Assembly (NCBI RefSeq): GCF_037414475.1
Contig: NZ_CP147913.1
Span: 4,464,001 to 4,528,000, forward strand
Direction: 5' to 3'
From: Myxococcus stipitatus
GTDB taxonomy: Bacteria > Myxococcota > Myxococcia > Myxococcales > Myxococcaceae
Length of the DNA stretch: 64,000 nt
Numbering within the stretch: the stretch's first letter is position 1; each line of letters starts with the position of its first letter. Both the position numbers and the translations under genes were made by a program. Below, one piece after another: positions 51,477 through 60,544 of this stretch. The notes below the pieces were generated by a model that worked only from the letters and a program-made list of their open reading frames with translations, had not been told where the DNA came from and made no database searches.

Positions 51477-53180
51477 ATGCTTCCGTCCGCCTTTGTCCTG
51501 CTGGCGCTCGCCACCTCGCCGGGTGCCGCCCCCGCCCACAAGTTCTCCACAGCGCCGCTCTCGGAGAACGCCGAACTGTTGGCCTCGGCCGGTTCACAAT
51601 CCGTGCGCTCCGCGCTGAAGGACGAGGCCTCATCAGACTCCGCCCCGAAGCACACGGGTGGCGGAGCGACGATGACGGGACGGCGCCTCGCGGATGCGGC
51701 GTCCGCGACCCTCAGCGCGGGAGATGACTCCGCGCGGGCCGCCGTGAGCGCGCCTCCCGCGAACGGAGGCGCCGTCACTACCCCCACGGCTCCGGCCCCC
51801 GTGGACCCAGCGAGCGCCGCCGCACAGGCCGGCTCGGGCGCGCTGCGCGCCGCGGCCTTCGCCCTCGGTGCCGAGGCCCACTTCTCCCGTGGCCTCGAAG
51901 CCCTCAGGTCGAAGGACACCGCCACCGCCATCACCGAGCTCTCCGCCTGCGTCACCGCCCTCCCCTCCCGCGTGGACTGCCGTTGGGAGCTGGGCTGGGC
52001 CTACTCCGTCGATGGCCGCTGGACAGACGCACTCGCGCAGTGGAGCGAAGTGCAGAAGCTCGCCCCCGAGCACCCCGACCTCGAATCCGCGCTCGCCCAG
52101 GCGCAAGGCCAGGCCGCGCTCCAATCCAAGCTCGCCCAAGGGCCCCAAGCCCAGAACCGCCCCCCTCCTCCCGCCGACGCGAAGGTGCGCATCCGCGCCG
52201 TGGGCGACATGATGCTCGGCACCACCGTCCCCGAGGGGAACCTGCCACCCGATGGCGGTAGCAGCGTGATTGCGGGTGTACGCTCGTTGATGGAGGACGC
52301 GGACCTCACCTTCGCCAACGTCGAAGGCCCGCTGTGCGACAACGGCAAGACGACCAAGTGCCGCTCGTCCCGGAACTGCTACGCGTTCCGCTCGCCCACG
52401 GCCTACGGCCAGTTCTTCAAGGACGCGGGCGTGGACCTCGCCTCCACCGCGAACAACCACTCGGGCGACTTCGGTGAGCTGTGCCGCCGCGAGACGGAGG
52501 CCACGCTCGACGCGCTCGGCATCGCGTGGAGCGGCCCGCCGGGCTCCGTGGCCACCGTCGAGCGCAATGGCCTGCGCATCGGCATGGTCGCCTTCCACAC
52601 GTCGGCCTCCTGCAACCACCTCAACAACACCGCCACGGCCACCGCCCTCGTGCGCGCGGCGGCGGTCGAGCACGACATCGTCATCGTCTCCTTCCACGGC
52701 GGCGCCGAGGGCGGCAAGGCCCTCCACGTCCCCACGGGCCGGGAGACCTTCCACGGCGAGGACCGCGGCGACCTGCGCCTCTTCACGCACGCGGTGGTGG
52801 ACGCGGGTGCCCACGTCGTCATCGGCCACGGCCCACACGTCGTGCGCGGCATGGAGTTCTACAAGGGCCGCCTCATCGCGTATTCGCTCGGCAACTTCGC
52901 CACCTACGGCCGCTTCAACCTCCAGGGTCCTCAGGGCCTGGGCATGGTGCTGGAGGTGGAGCTGGACCGCGAAGGGCGCTTCACCACCGGCCGCGTCTTC
53001 CCCACGAAGCAGGTGGACCAGGGCATCGCCATCCCCGACGAGCGAGGCGCCGTCCTCAAGCTCCTGAGGGACCTCACCGCCACCGACTTCCCCGACTCCG
53101 GCGCCCGCATCCTGGAGGACGGCACCATCCGCCCCGCCGGCAAGAGCCCCGTCTCCGCGCGCTTCCGTCCTCGCCGTTAG
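51477..53180 (+). CDS. CapA-like metallophosphoesterase with N-terminal TPR-like region
   Basis: 567 aa with a probable signal peptide (MLPSAFVLLALATSPGAAPA). Residues ~25-120 are low-complexity Ala/Pro/Ser. Residues ~125-215 look like two TPR-type repeats (AEAHFSRGLEALRSKDTATAITELSACV; ELGWAYSVDGRWTDALAQWSEVQKL). Residues ~235-545 are a CapA/PgsA metallophosphoesterase: VGDMMLG, LTFANVEGPL, STANNHSGDFG, VSFHGGAE and VIGHGPHVV, ending with AYSLGNF. Family members take part in poly-gamma-glutamate capsule synthesis; most bacterial relatives are of unknown role. No other capsule genes are nearby. Confidence 0.88.
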   Translation: MLPSAFVLLALATSPGAAPAHKFSTAPLSENAELLASAGSQSVRSALKDEASSDSAPKHTGGGATMTGRRLADAASATLSAGDDSARAAVSAPPANGGAVTTPTAPAPVDPASAAAQAGSGALRAAAFALGAEAHFSRGLEALRSKDTATAITELSACVTALPSRVDCRWELGWAYSVDGRWTDALAQWSEVQKLAPEHPDLESALAQAQGQAALQSKLAQGPQAQNRPPPPADAKVRIRAVGDMMLGTTVPEGNLPPDGGSSVIAGVRSLMEDADLTFANVEGPLCDNGKTTKCRSSRNCYAFRSPTAYGQFFKDAGVDLASTANNHSGDFGELCRRETEATLDALGIAWSGPPGSVATVERNGLRIGMVAFHTSASCNHLNNTATATALVRAAAVEHDIVIVSFHGGAEGGKALHVPTGRETFHGEDRGDLRLFTHAVVDAGAHVVIGHGPHVVRGMEFYKGRLIAYSLGNFATYGRFNLQGPQGLGMVLEVELDREGRFTTGRVFPTKQVDQGIAIPDERGAVLKLLRDLTATDFPDSGARILEDGTIRPAGKSPVSARFRPRR

Positions 53181-53280
53181 CCCGCGAACCCGCGCCGGGG
53201 CCGCGCGCACGCGAGCCCTGGTGCCCCGACAGACGCGCACTCGCGCCCACGCAATTCCTCACAGGAGTTCCGTGGAATGC

Positions 53281-53319
53281 CGTGGTTCGAGGCACGCGGA
53301 AGCCACCGCGTGTTCCACG
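53281..53319 (+). terminator. long hairpin after the CapA-like gene
   Basis: Inner stem CACGCGG/CCGCGTG (53293-53299 with 53306-53312, 6-nt loop), extended by outer CGTGG/CCACG (53281-53285 with 53315-53319). It is 100 bp after the capA-like stop. It could be a terminator or a structured leader of the downstream MFS gene. Confidence 0.5.
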
Positions 53320-53474
53320 ACCGGACACACGGCGGCACGCGAGAGTCCTTCGTGTCTTCGTTGCCCCGTGCACGTTGAAGCGCGCCTGTTAGTCCCACCG
53401 CGCCGCGCGTGATTGCGGCACCAAACATGACGCGGCTCTAGAGAGCGCCGTGTCAGTCCCTGCGTTACAAGGGA

Positions 53475-54725
53475 TTGTCCGTGCGCGCACTTCGACTGCC
53501 TCAGCTCTCCTCGCTTCGCGCCTTCGAGCACCCCGGCTATCTCGCGGTCTGGCTGGGCGCGCTCATCTCGAACATCGGCACCTGGATGGAGACGGTGGCG
53601 ATGGGCGTCTACGTCACGCAGGAGACGGGGCGCGCCGAGTGGACCGGAGGAATCGTCGCCCTCTCCTTCCTGCCCTCGGTGGTGTTGTCGCCGTTGGGTG
53701 GCGCGCTGGCGGACCGCTTCGACCGGCGGGCCTACGTCGCGGTGGGCGCCACGGTGCAGCTGGTGCTCGCGGCGGTGCTGACGGTGCTGGCCTTCACCGG
53801 GAAGCTCAGCGTGCCCATCGTCGGGGTCGTCTCGCTGCTCAACGGCTGCGCGAGCACCCTCACCAACCCGGCCTTCTCCGCGATGCTCGCGGAGCTCGTC
53901 CCGCCCCGGGATTTGCACAGCGCCATGAGCTTGAACTCGGCGCAGTTCAACCTGGGGCGCATCGTGGGCCCGCTGCTCGCGGCGGTGGTGCTCCAGATGG
54001 GCGGCGCGTCGTGGGCGCTGTTCGTCAACACGCTGTCCTTCGTCGCCGTGCTCGTGGCCTTGTCCCGCGTGCGTCTGCCCGCCCGTGACACCCCGGCGCA
54101 GAAGGAGACGCTGTGGGCGGGCATCACCCGCGGCGTCTCCGTGGCGCGCGGTGACGAGGACATCTGGCTGGTGCTGTGGGGCACGCTGTTCGTCGCGGCG
54201 CTGGTGGCCCCGTTCATCGGCCTGGTCCCCGTCTTCGCCATCAACGTCTTCGGCCAGGGCGCCGCCGCGACGTCGCTCCTCGTCGCCTGCCAGGGCGCGG
54301 GCGCGGTGACGGCCGCGGTGGTGGTGGGCACGCTGGCGGATGTGCTGGGCCACCGGAGGCTCTTGGGCCTGGCCGCGACGTCCATCGGCGTGGTGTCCGC
54401 CCTCTACTGGCTGTCCCCGACCCTGACGGTGGCCGCCGCCAGCATCTTCGTGCTCGGCGCCAACTACCTGATGCTGATGAGCGGCCTGCACGCCTTCGCC
54501 ACCTCGCGAGTCCCTCGGGAGCTCCAGGCGCGGGTGAGCAGCCTCTACAGCATGGTGCTCGGCGGCGGGTACGCGGCGGGCGTGTGGGCCCTGGGCGCGC
54601 TCGCGGACCGGGTGGGCGTGCGCTTCGTCACCGTCAGCGCCAGCGTCCTGTTCCTCGCCCTGGTGCTGACGCTGCGCCTGCTCAGCCCTCGCAGCTTCAC
54701 AGGACCTCAGACCTCCCAGGGTTGA
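53475..54725 (+). CDS. MFS exporter (EntS/TetA-like)
   Basis: 416 aa with 12 predicted transmembrane helices. The family marker LGALISNIGTWMETVAMGVYVTQETG and the loop 2-3 motif GGALADRFDRR (MFS motif A) are present, and a second such loop (VGTLADVLGHRR) marks the symmetry. The SNIGTWMETVA front is typical of the EntS/DUF894 branch, which exports siderophores or drugs. TTG at 53475 and GTG at 53481 are the possible starts; an AAGGG 8 nt before the GTG slightly favours 53481. Substrate unknown; no siderophore genes are adjacent. Confidence 0.9.
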   Translation: MSVRALRLPQLSSLRAFEHPGYLAVWLGALISNIGTWMETVAMGVYVTQETGRAEWTGGIVALSFLPSVVLSPLGGALADRFDRRAYVAVGATVQLVLAAVLTVLAFTGKLSVPIVGVVSLLNGCASTLTNPAFSAMLAELVPPRDLHSAMSLNSAQFNLGRIVGPLLAAVVLQMGGASWALFVNTLSFVAVLVALSRVRLPARDTPAQKETLWAGITRGVSVARGDEDIWLVLWGTLFVAALVAPFIGLVPVFAINVFGQGAAATSLLVACQGAGAVTAAVVVGTLADVLGHRRLLGLAATSIGVVSALYWLSPTLTVAAASIFVLGANYLMLMSGLHAFATSRVPRELQARVSSLYSMVLGGGYAAGVWALGALADRVGVRFVTVSASVLFLALVLTLRLLSPRSFTGPQTSQG

Positions 54726-54878
54726 ACCCGACCCCTGGGGTCCACCCGTCGGCCCCTGTGGGCAACTTGGGGATGTGGCCCGCACTCCCCGCATGGGCCT
54801 CCCCTCTCCCATCTCCACGTTCCGGACTAGAGTCCGCGAATCCTGGACTCACGGTCCTTGATGGACTTGGGGGGGAAG

Positions 54879-56600
54879 ATGAAGAAGCTGCTGGGGCCCA
54901 TGCTGTACGCGAAGGACCAGCTGTCGAAGGAGACGTGGTCCTTCTTCGTGAACCTGTACGTGGGCGGCGTGGACCCGGCGCACCCTCCTCCGTTGAAGCT
55001 GCGCTTCCGCACGGTGGAGGGCCGGGAGCTTCCGGACGTGGTGTCCCCCCAGGTGACGCGGGTGGCGGACTTCTCCGCGCTGAAGAGCCGGGTGGCCGGG
55101 GTGCTGTGGCGGTGGGAGGTGACGCTGCCTCGCGCGGAGACACCGACCCGGGTGACGTACCGCTTCGAGCCCGTGGAGGGAGGTCCCGCGCTGGAGGAGG
55201 TGGACTACTCGGGGCCGACGGACACGTTGAAGCCATGGGGCGGTGAGGACGTGAAGACGGTGGTGGTGCCCGCGAAGGGGGCCCTGCCCCGCGCGGCCTT
55301 CTTCTCCTGCAACGGCGCCAGCGACGCGAAGACGTGGGGCGCGGTGATGCGGATGAAGCGTCCCTTCGGCTGCTGGATGGACATGCTCGCCCAGCACGAG
55401 GAGCCCACGGAGGGTGGCTTCGAGCTGCTGATGGGCGGCGGAGACCAGGTGTACGCGGATCCGCTCCTGGACCACGAGCCGATGGTGGAGTTCCGCAAGC
55501 GGGAGCTGGAGCAGAAGCTGAACGCCGACTTCGGTCCGCCCAAGGGGTTCCATGAGGTGATGCTGGCGCGCTACGTGGAGCTGTACTGCGAGCGCTGGAG
55601 TGGCTCGGTGGGCATCGCTCCCATGCTGGCGCGGGTGCCGGGCCTCTTCACCTGGGATGACCACGACATCTTCGACGGCTGGGGTTCACACGAGGGCTTG
55701 CAGGCCTGCGAGTGGTTCGAGTCCCTCTACAGCGCCGCCGCGCTCGCCTTCGAGGCCTTCCAGTTGGGGGCCTTGAGAGGCGGAGACACGCCGACGCGGC
55801 GCAAGCCCTGTGACATGCACTACCTCCAGACATGTCACTTCGTGGGGGACGAGTGCGACGTGGACGTGGTGGCGTTGGACCTGCGCAGCGGGCGCACCTA
55901 CCGCAAGCAGACGAACGGGAGGATGGGGCACGAGGTGATGAGCCACGGGCAGTGGGCGACCCTGGACGCGTGGAGGCTGGCGCACGCGAAGGACGCGGGA
56001 CTCAAGCCCCGGCACGTCATCCTGTTGTCCTCCATCCCGTTGGTGCACTTGCGCTTCGGGTCCATGGTGGAGTCGATGAGCGGGGGCACGGAGCTGCACG
56101 ACGACATGTTGGACCAGTGGGAGTCCGTCGCTCACCGAGGCGAGCGCATCCGGCTGATGGTGGACCTGCTCCAGTTGGCCAAGGCGTCCTGCTGCGCGGT
56201 GACGGTGGTGTCCGGGGACGTGCACGTGGGAGCGCGCGGTCTCATCCGTTCGCGCAACCCGGAGCACATCCCCGCGGGGCTCGCGGAGGCGGCGATAGAG
56301 CAGGTGACGTCCTCGGGCATCGTCCACCCGCCGCCCAGCATGCTCCAGTTCATGGGCATGCGGATGATGGCGGACGAGTCGGTGGATGACCTTCCGTCGT
56401 ACATGCAGACGGAGATGCTCCCGGTGGGCAAGGGCCGCTACCTGCGCGAGCGCAACTGGCTGTCCATGCGGGTGGAGCCCGCTCGCACGAAGACGTCGCG
56501 GCCCAAGCTGTGGCTGCGCTGGGAGGCCGAGCACACCACGCTCTCCATGCAGGTGGTGGTGGAGCCTCCGCCGCTCGTTCCGGCCTCGGAGGTCAGGTAA
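54879..56600 (+). CDS. PhoD-like metallophosphoesterase
   Basis: 573 aa. Metal-binding motifs of the PhoD-like alkaline phosphatase/phosphodiesterase family are present in order: FFSCNGASD, MGGGDQVYADPLL, FTWDDHDIFDGWGSHEG and VVSGDVHVGARG. An N-terminal ~130-residue beta domain and a C-terminal ~60-residue domain flank it. There is no signal peptide, whereas secreted PhoD has a Tat signal, so it is probably cytoplasmic. GGGGGG directly before the ATG at 54879 favours it over the ATG at 54861. Followed after 26 bp by the tandem paralogues, so possibly co-transcribed. Confidence 0.87.
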   Translation: MKKLLGPMLYAKDQLSKETWSFFVNLYVGGVDPAHPPPLKLRFRTVEGRELPDVVSPQVTRVADFSALKSRVAGVLWRWEVTLPRAETPTRVTYRFEPVEGGPALEEVDYSGPTDTLKPWGGEDVKTVVVPAKGALPRAAFFSCNGASDAKTWGAVMRMKRPFGCWMDMLAQHEEPTEGGFELLMGGGDQVYADPLLDHEPMVEFRKRELEQKLNADFGPPKGFHEVMLARYVELYCERWSGSVGIAPMLARVPGLFTWDDHDIFDGWGSHEGLQACEWFESLYSAAALAFEAFQLGALRGGDTPTRRKPCDMHYLQTCHFVGDECDVDVVALDLRSGRTYRKQTNGRMGHEVMSHGQWATLDAWRLAHAKDAGLKPRHVILLSSIPLVHLRFGSMVESMSGGTELHDDMLDQWESVAHRGERIRLMVDLLQLAKASCCAVTVVSGDVHVGARGLIRSRNPEHIPAGLAEAAIEQVTSSGIVHPPPSMLQFMGMRMMADESVDDLPSYMQTEMLPVGKGRYLRERNWLSMRVEPARTKTSRPKLWLRWEAEHTTLSMQVVVEPPPLVPASEVR

Positions 56601-56626
56601 TTCCTGGCGCGGAGTCAGGCGCGCCC

Positions 56627-57529
56627 ATGGGCAATCTCGACGGAGCCTTCTACTTCGACCGCGTTCGCGACCGGCTCCGCTGGCGTTGCTGGCGCACGGG
56701 CAAGGGCCTGGAGTCACTCGACTCGGCCTTCGCGTTCCTCCACGTCGCGTTTCGAGTGCATCGCTGGCATTCGGACCGGACGCTGCTGACGAACCGGGAG
56801 GAGATGCTCGAGCAGCTCAGGCACTTCGAGCAGTGGCAGGAGACCCTCGAAGCCCACATGTTGAAGGTGCCCTTCGCCTTCTACGGGCCGGGCTTCATGT
56901 ACCCGGGTGATTTGCATCCGTTGGGGCTCTACGTCATCAGCAGCCAGTTCGCGTGGCACCAGTTCAGGCTCCCCGAGGCGCGCCGGCATCTGCTCCACTC
57001 GTTGCACCTGGCGCGTCAGTTCGTCCCCAGGAGTCCCCTGGAAGAGGGCGAGTCGTCTGTTCACGAGTCGAGGCTGAAGGACCCGCGCTTCTACGGGGTG
57101 AACCACTTCTATCTGGGGGAACTGGAGGAGGAGTCTGGCGCCGAGACCGAGGCCCTCCGTCACTACCTCGAGTTCATCGAGTGGGAGCCCGCGTTCTCAC
57201 CGCGAAACGCGAAGCGTCTGGACGGTGACTTCTTCGACCTGAGCTTCTTCTATCCGAGCACTGTCGAGGCGCTCAAACGCGTGGGTGTCATGTCTCTGCG
57301 CTCCAAGGACACCCAAGGCCGTGAGAGGGCGAGGTCCTGCTTCGAGAAGGCGCTGGCGCTCCCCGCCTCGCACCATTCGCCGTTTCGCGAGTACGCCGCG
57401 CTGCTACGCGAGGACGGAGACGAGACACGCGCACTCCACTTGGAGGAGGAGTGGCGAAGGACCCTCGCCTCCTATCCCGAGGAGATGTCTGGGACCTTGG
57501 CTTGGGCATACAAGCTTTGTCGGGAATGA
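56627..57529 (+). CDS. TPR-like protein of unknown function, tandem paralogue 1
   Basis: 300 aa. No recognised family. Helical throughout, with TPR-like pairs in the second half (NHFYLGELEEESGAETEALRHYLEF; ARSCFEKALALPASHHSPFREYAALL). Strong blocks shared with its neighbour include HPLGLYVISSQFAWHQ, DPRFY..NHFYLGEL, EPAFSPRNA, FYPSTVEALKRVGV and SLRSKDTQGRERA. Rich in Trp and His. No signal peptide or membrane helix. Starts 26 bp after the PhoD-like gene; the frame extends upstream into that gene, but the shared front fixes the ATG at 56627. Confidence 0.75.
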   Translation: MGNLDGAFYFDRVRDRLRWRCWRTGKGLESLDSAFAFLHVAFRVHRWHSDRTLLTNREEMLEQLRHFEQWQETLEAHMLKVPFAFYGPGFMYPGDLHPLGLYVISSQFAWHQFRLPEARRHLLHSLHLARQFVPRSPLEEGESSVHESRLKDPRFYGVNHFYLGELEEESGAETEALRHYLEFIEWEPAFSPRNAKRLDGDFFDLSFFYPSTVEALKRVGVMSLRSKDTQGRERARSCFEKALALPASHHSPFREYAALLREDGDETRALHLEEEWRRTLASYPEEMSGTLAWAYKLCRE

Positions 57530-57620
57530 ACATCCAGGGGCACTGCCTCCCATCCACATGCCGGTAGGGGTGCCCCGATGCCGTTATCCTCAGTGATTGA
57601 AGACTGAAACACGGTGAATC

Positions 57621-58514
57621 ATGCGCCCATGGGAACCTCGAATCATTCGCATCCGCAATGTGCTCCGCGGCCGTCGCGCGCGCACGGTGGAGGCACAGAC
57701 GTCAGTCGACCTGGCCTTTGATTTTCTCCGCGTGGCCTTCAAGGTGTATCGCTGGCACTCGGAGGCGTCGTTGACCACGACGAAGAAGGAGTTGCTCGAG
57801 CAGCTCGGGCACTTCGAACGTTGGCGGTCGGAGTTCGAGTCGCACTTCACCCGGCTGCCGTACAAGCACAGCTCGAACTACGACGACCCGGATAGGATGC
57901 ATCCGTTGGGGCTCTACGTCATCAGCAGCCAGTTCGCGTGGCACCAGTACAAGCTCCAGGATGCGGGTCCACACCTGAAGTCCTCGATGGAGTTGGTGCG
58001 GGGAGTCGTTCCCAGGCTTCCGCTCGAGGAGCGTGAGCCGCTCGACCTCCCTGGAAGACTCGAGGACCCACGCTTCTACGTGGCGAACCACTTCTACCTG
58101 GGCGAGTTGTCGGAGGCCGCTGGGGCCGACGCGGAGGCCATTCGTCACTACCTCGAGTTCATCGAGTGCGAGCCCGCGTTCTCACCGCGCAACGCCTATT
58201 ACCTGCACGGGGACTTCTACCACCGGAGCTTCTTCTATCCGAGCACGCTCGAGGCGCTCAAACGCGTGGGTGTCTTGTCACTGCGCTCCAAGGACACGCA
58301 AGGCCGCGAGAGGGCGAAGGCCTGCTTCGAGAAGGCGTTGGAGCTCCCCGCCTCGCACCACTCGCCCTTTCGCGAGTACGCCGCGCTGTTGCGCGAGGAT
58401 GGTGAGGCTGCGCGTGCGCTCCGCTTGGAGGAGGAATGGCGGAAGCTCATCGCCTCCTATCCCAAGGAGATGTCCGGGAACCTGGCCTGGGCGTACGAAC
58501 GCCCCCGGGAGTGA
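57621..58514 (+). CDS. TPR-like protein of unknown function, tandem paralogue 2
   Basis: 297 aa, 91 bp after paralogue 1 and of the same length. Protein identity by eye is high over the whole length, above all in the last ~120 residues (from HYLEFIE.EPAFSPRNA to the end), while the N-terminal ~25 residues differ (RIIRIRNVLRGRRARTVEAQ instead of DRVRDRLRWRCWRTGKGLES). The duplication is therefore fairly recent or kept similar. The genes probably share the transcript that ends at the hairpin 58535-58555. Function unknown. Confidence 0.75.
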   Translation: MRPWEPRIIRIRNVLRGRRARTVEAQTSVDLAFDFLRVAFKVYRWHSEASLTTTKKELLEQLGHFERWRSEFESHFTRLPYKHSSNYDDPDRMHPLGLYVISSQFAWHQYKLQDAGPHLKSSMELVRGVVPRLPLEEREPLDLPGRLEDPRFYVANHFYLGELSEAAGADAEAIRHYLEFIECEPAFSPRNAYYLHGDFYHRSFFYPSTLEALKRVGVLSLRSKDTQGRERAKACFEKALELPASHHSPFREYAALLREDGEAARALRLEEEWRKLIASYPKEMSGNLAWAYERPRE

Positions 58515-58534
58515 GCGCTGAGTGGCCCTGGTGC

Positions 58535-58555
58535 CCCGCCCACGCGCCGGGCGGG
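58535..58555 (+). terminator. terminator hairpin after the tandem paralogues
   Basis: Perfect 7-bp stem CCCGCCC/GGGCGGG with a 7-nt loop, 21 bp after the stop of paralogue 2. No T-run. Confidence 0.5.
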
Positions 58556-58675
58556 CATGCCCCGGGGTTCCCGCCAGGAGCTTGGTGCAGGCCGTCCCCG
58601 CTCCGACATTGAGGGGCGTGGGGACTTCGCCGTGGGGATGCACTCCGCGCCCGGCCCCTCGATGAGGAGCGGCCC

Positions 58676-58972
58676 ATGAGCACCCGCAACCAGAAGAGAG
58701 ACCCCTCGAAGGGTGGCAAGGCCGCAGGCCACCGGCCCTCCTTCGCGAAGGACCGGGTGGAGGGAGGCCTGGAGGCGGACGACACCCTGCCCCTCTACGC
58801 GGCCGACTCGATTCACAGCACCCGGGAGCAGAAGTTCGCGCTCGACAGCGACGGGCCCGCCGGAGGCGACGTACCCGACATCCGCAGCCCCATCGACGAG
58901 GCGGATGAGCTGGAGCGTGAACGCCAGGGGCGCGAGAAATCCCTGGAGCGCCAGGTCGAGGAGAGCGACTGA
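58676..58972 (+). CDS. small highly charged, probably disordered protein
   Basis: 98 aa, rich in Asp, Glu, Arg, Lys and Ser and with almost no hydrophobic core (MSTRNQKRDPSKGGKAAGH..., ...DELERERQGREKSLERQVEESD). The C-terminal third may form one charged helix. A GAGGAG precedes the ATG. Not recognised. A stress- or DNA-associated role is possible, as for other such small proteins, but there is no evidence. Confidence 0.6.
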   Translation: MSTRNQKRDPSKGGKAAGHRPSFAKDRVEGGLEADDTLPLYAADSIHSTREQKFALDSDGPAGGDVPDIRSPIDEADELERERQGREKSLERQVEESD

Positions 58973-59032
58973 CGCGTGTCCAGGAGAGGCCCGGCGCGCG
59001 AAGACGGTGCGCGCCGGGTCCGACTTTCCGCC

Positions 59033-60544
59033 TCAGCGGTTCGCGCGAGGCTTGCCCGGCTCGGTGTCCGGCTCCACCGGCATCAGCTTGCCCAGGTTGA
59101 GCGGTGACACCTGCTCCTGGATGAGGAGCGGGTCTCCCACGAGGACGATTTGCATCGTCGACGGGTCCATGTACTTCTCCGCCGCGCGCTGCACCTCGGC
59201 CGCGGTGGCCGTGCGCAGGCCCTCCACGGTGCGGCTGAACTCATCCAGCGGCTGGCGCTTCATGAACAGCACGCCGGCGCTGGAGCCCAACCCCTCCACC
59301 GTCTCGAAGGAACCCGGGAAGGCGCGGATGAGTCCCTCCCGCGCGGCCGCCAGCTCCTTCTCGGTGATGGGGCGCGACTTCAGGCCGTTCAGCTCCTTCA
59401 TCGTCTCGCTGAGCGCCGGCCCCGTGACGTCCGCGCGCACGGAGGTGGACGCGCTGAGCGGGCCCACGCCCAGACGCGGGTCGATGCCCGCGCCCGCGCC
59501 GTAGCTGTAGCCCTTGTCCTCGCGCAGGTTCATGTTGAGCCGGCTGCCGAAGAAGCCGCCGAACACGGTGGTGGCCAGGTCCAGGGCGAACTCATCCGGG
59601 TTCCCCGCGGCGATGGCGGGACGGCCCAGCAACATCACCGTCTGGTCCAGGCCGGGCTTGGGCACCACGTACACCGCCTGACGCGGAGGCGTGGGCGGCA
59701 CGGGCGGCGCGGATGGCAACGCGGCCGGAGCCTTCCAGGCACCCAGGTGCTTGCGCGCGAGCGCCACCGCGTCCTCCAGCGAGATGTCGCCCGTCATCAC
59801 GAGCGCCGCGGCCGCCGGGCCCACGTTCTTCTTGTAGAAGCCCTGCACGTCCTCCAGCGTGAGCGCCTGCACCGAGTCAGGCGTCCCCGTCGCGCTGTGC
59901 CCGTACGGGTGCGTGCTCCCGAAGGTGGAGGAGAGGAACACAATCTGCCCCAGCGCCCCGGGCTGTCCCAGGCGGCGCACCAGGTCCGCGAGCTGCTGCT
60001 TCTTGCGGCGCTCGAAGGCCTTGGGCGCGAAGGTGGGCCGCAGCGCCATGTCCGACAGCAGCGCCAGCGCGGCATCCGTGTTGCGCGTCAGCACGCGCAC
60101 GCCCAGCCGCGAGCCATCCGGCGACACGTCCTGCGCGGGCGACGCACCCAGGTCTCCGAAGGCGTTGTCCAACGCCACCGTGTCCCGGCTGCCCGCGCCT
60201 TCCAACAACATCCGATACGTCAGGTCGGAAAGGCCTGGCTTACCCACGGGGTCCTGCGCGCTCCCCGCGGCGAAGACGAGCCCCGCGTAGACCAGCGGCA
60301 GCTCCCGACGGGTGCTCACCAGCACGGTGAGCCCGTTGTCGAGCGTGGCCTTCTGGAAGACGGGCAGCACCAGCTCCGGGGGCTTGCCGGGCTGGGGCGC
60401 CGTCGCGCGGAAGGCCTCCGCGTCGGCGGGGGCCGCGGGTGTGGCCGGGGTGGGCGCCGTCGTGGGCTCGGTGGGCGCGGGCTTCTGCTGACTGGCGCAG
60501 CCGGCCAGCGAGAGGGAGACGAGTGCGGTGATGAGGCGGCGCAT
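59033..60544 (-). CDS. M16 peptidase-like subunit without zinc motif (lipoprotein)
   Basis: 503 aa. Lipoprotein signal ending LAGC (Cys16), then a Pro/Thr/Ala linker and two M16 half-domains. Where active M16 proteins have HxxEH, this has GLSDLTYRMLLEGAG, so it cannot bind catalytic zinc. The C-terminal half with VQRAAEKYMDPSTMQIVLVGDP and the Gly-rich FGGFFGSRLNMNLREDKGYSYGAG loop is kept, the part that handles substrate. Its ATG overlaps the stop of the active subunit by one base (TGATG), so the two are translated together and should form a heterodimer like mitochondrial processing peptidase. Confidence 0.92.
   Translation of the reverse strand: MRRLITALVSLSLAGCASQQKPAPTEPTTAPTPATPAAPADAEAFRATAPQPGKPPELVLPVFQKATLDNGLTVLVSTRRELPLVYAGLVFAAGSAQDPVGKPGLSDLTYRMLLEGAGSRDTVALDNAFGDLGASPAQDVSPDGSRLGVRVLTRNTDAALALLSDMALRPTFAPKAFERRKKQQLADLVRRLGQPGALGQIVFLSSTFGSTHPYGHSATGTPDSVQALTLEDVQGFYKKNVGPAAAALVMTGDISLEDAVALARKHLGAWKAPAALPSAPPVPPTPPRQAVYVVPKPGLDQTVMLLGRPAIAAGNPDEFALDLATTVFGGFFGSRLNMNLREDKGYSYGAGAGIDPRLGVGPLSASTSVRADVTGPALSETMKELNGLKSRPITEKELAAAREGLIRAFPGSFETVEGLGSSAGVLFMKRQPLDEFSRTVEGLRTATAAEVQRAAEKYMDPSTMQIVLVGDPLLIQEQVSPLNLGKLMPVEPDTEPGKPRANR

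Noticed and set aside
57531..57576. GGGGCAC...GTGCCCC hairpin between the tandem paralogues
   Set aside because: The loop is 26 nt and the stem only 7 bp; too weak to call a terminator inside what looks like one transcript.
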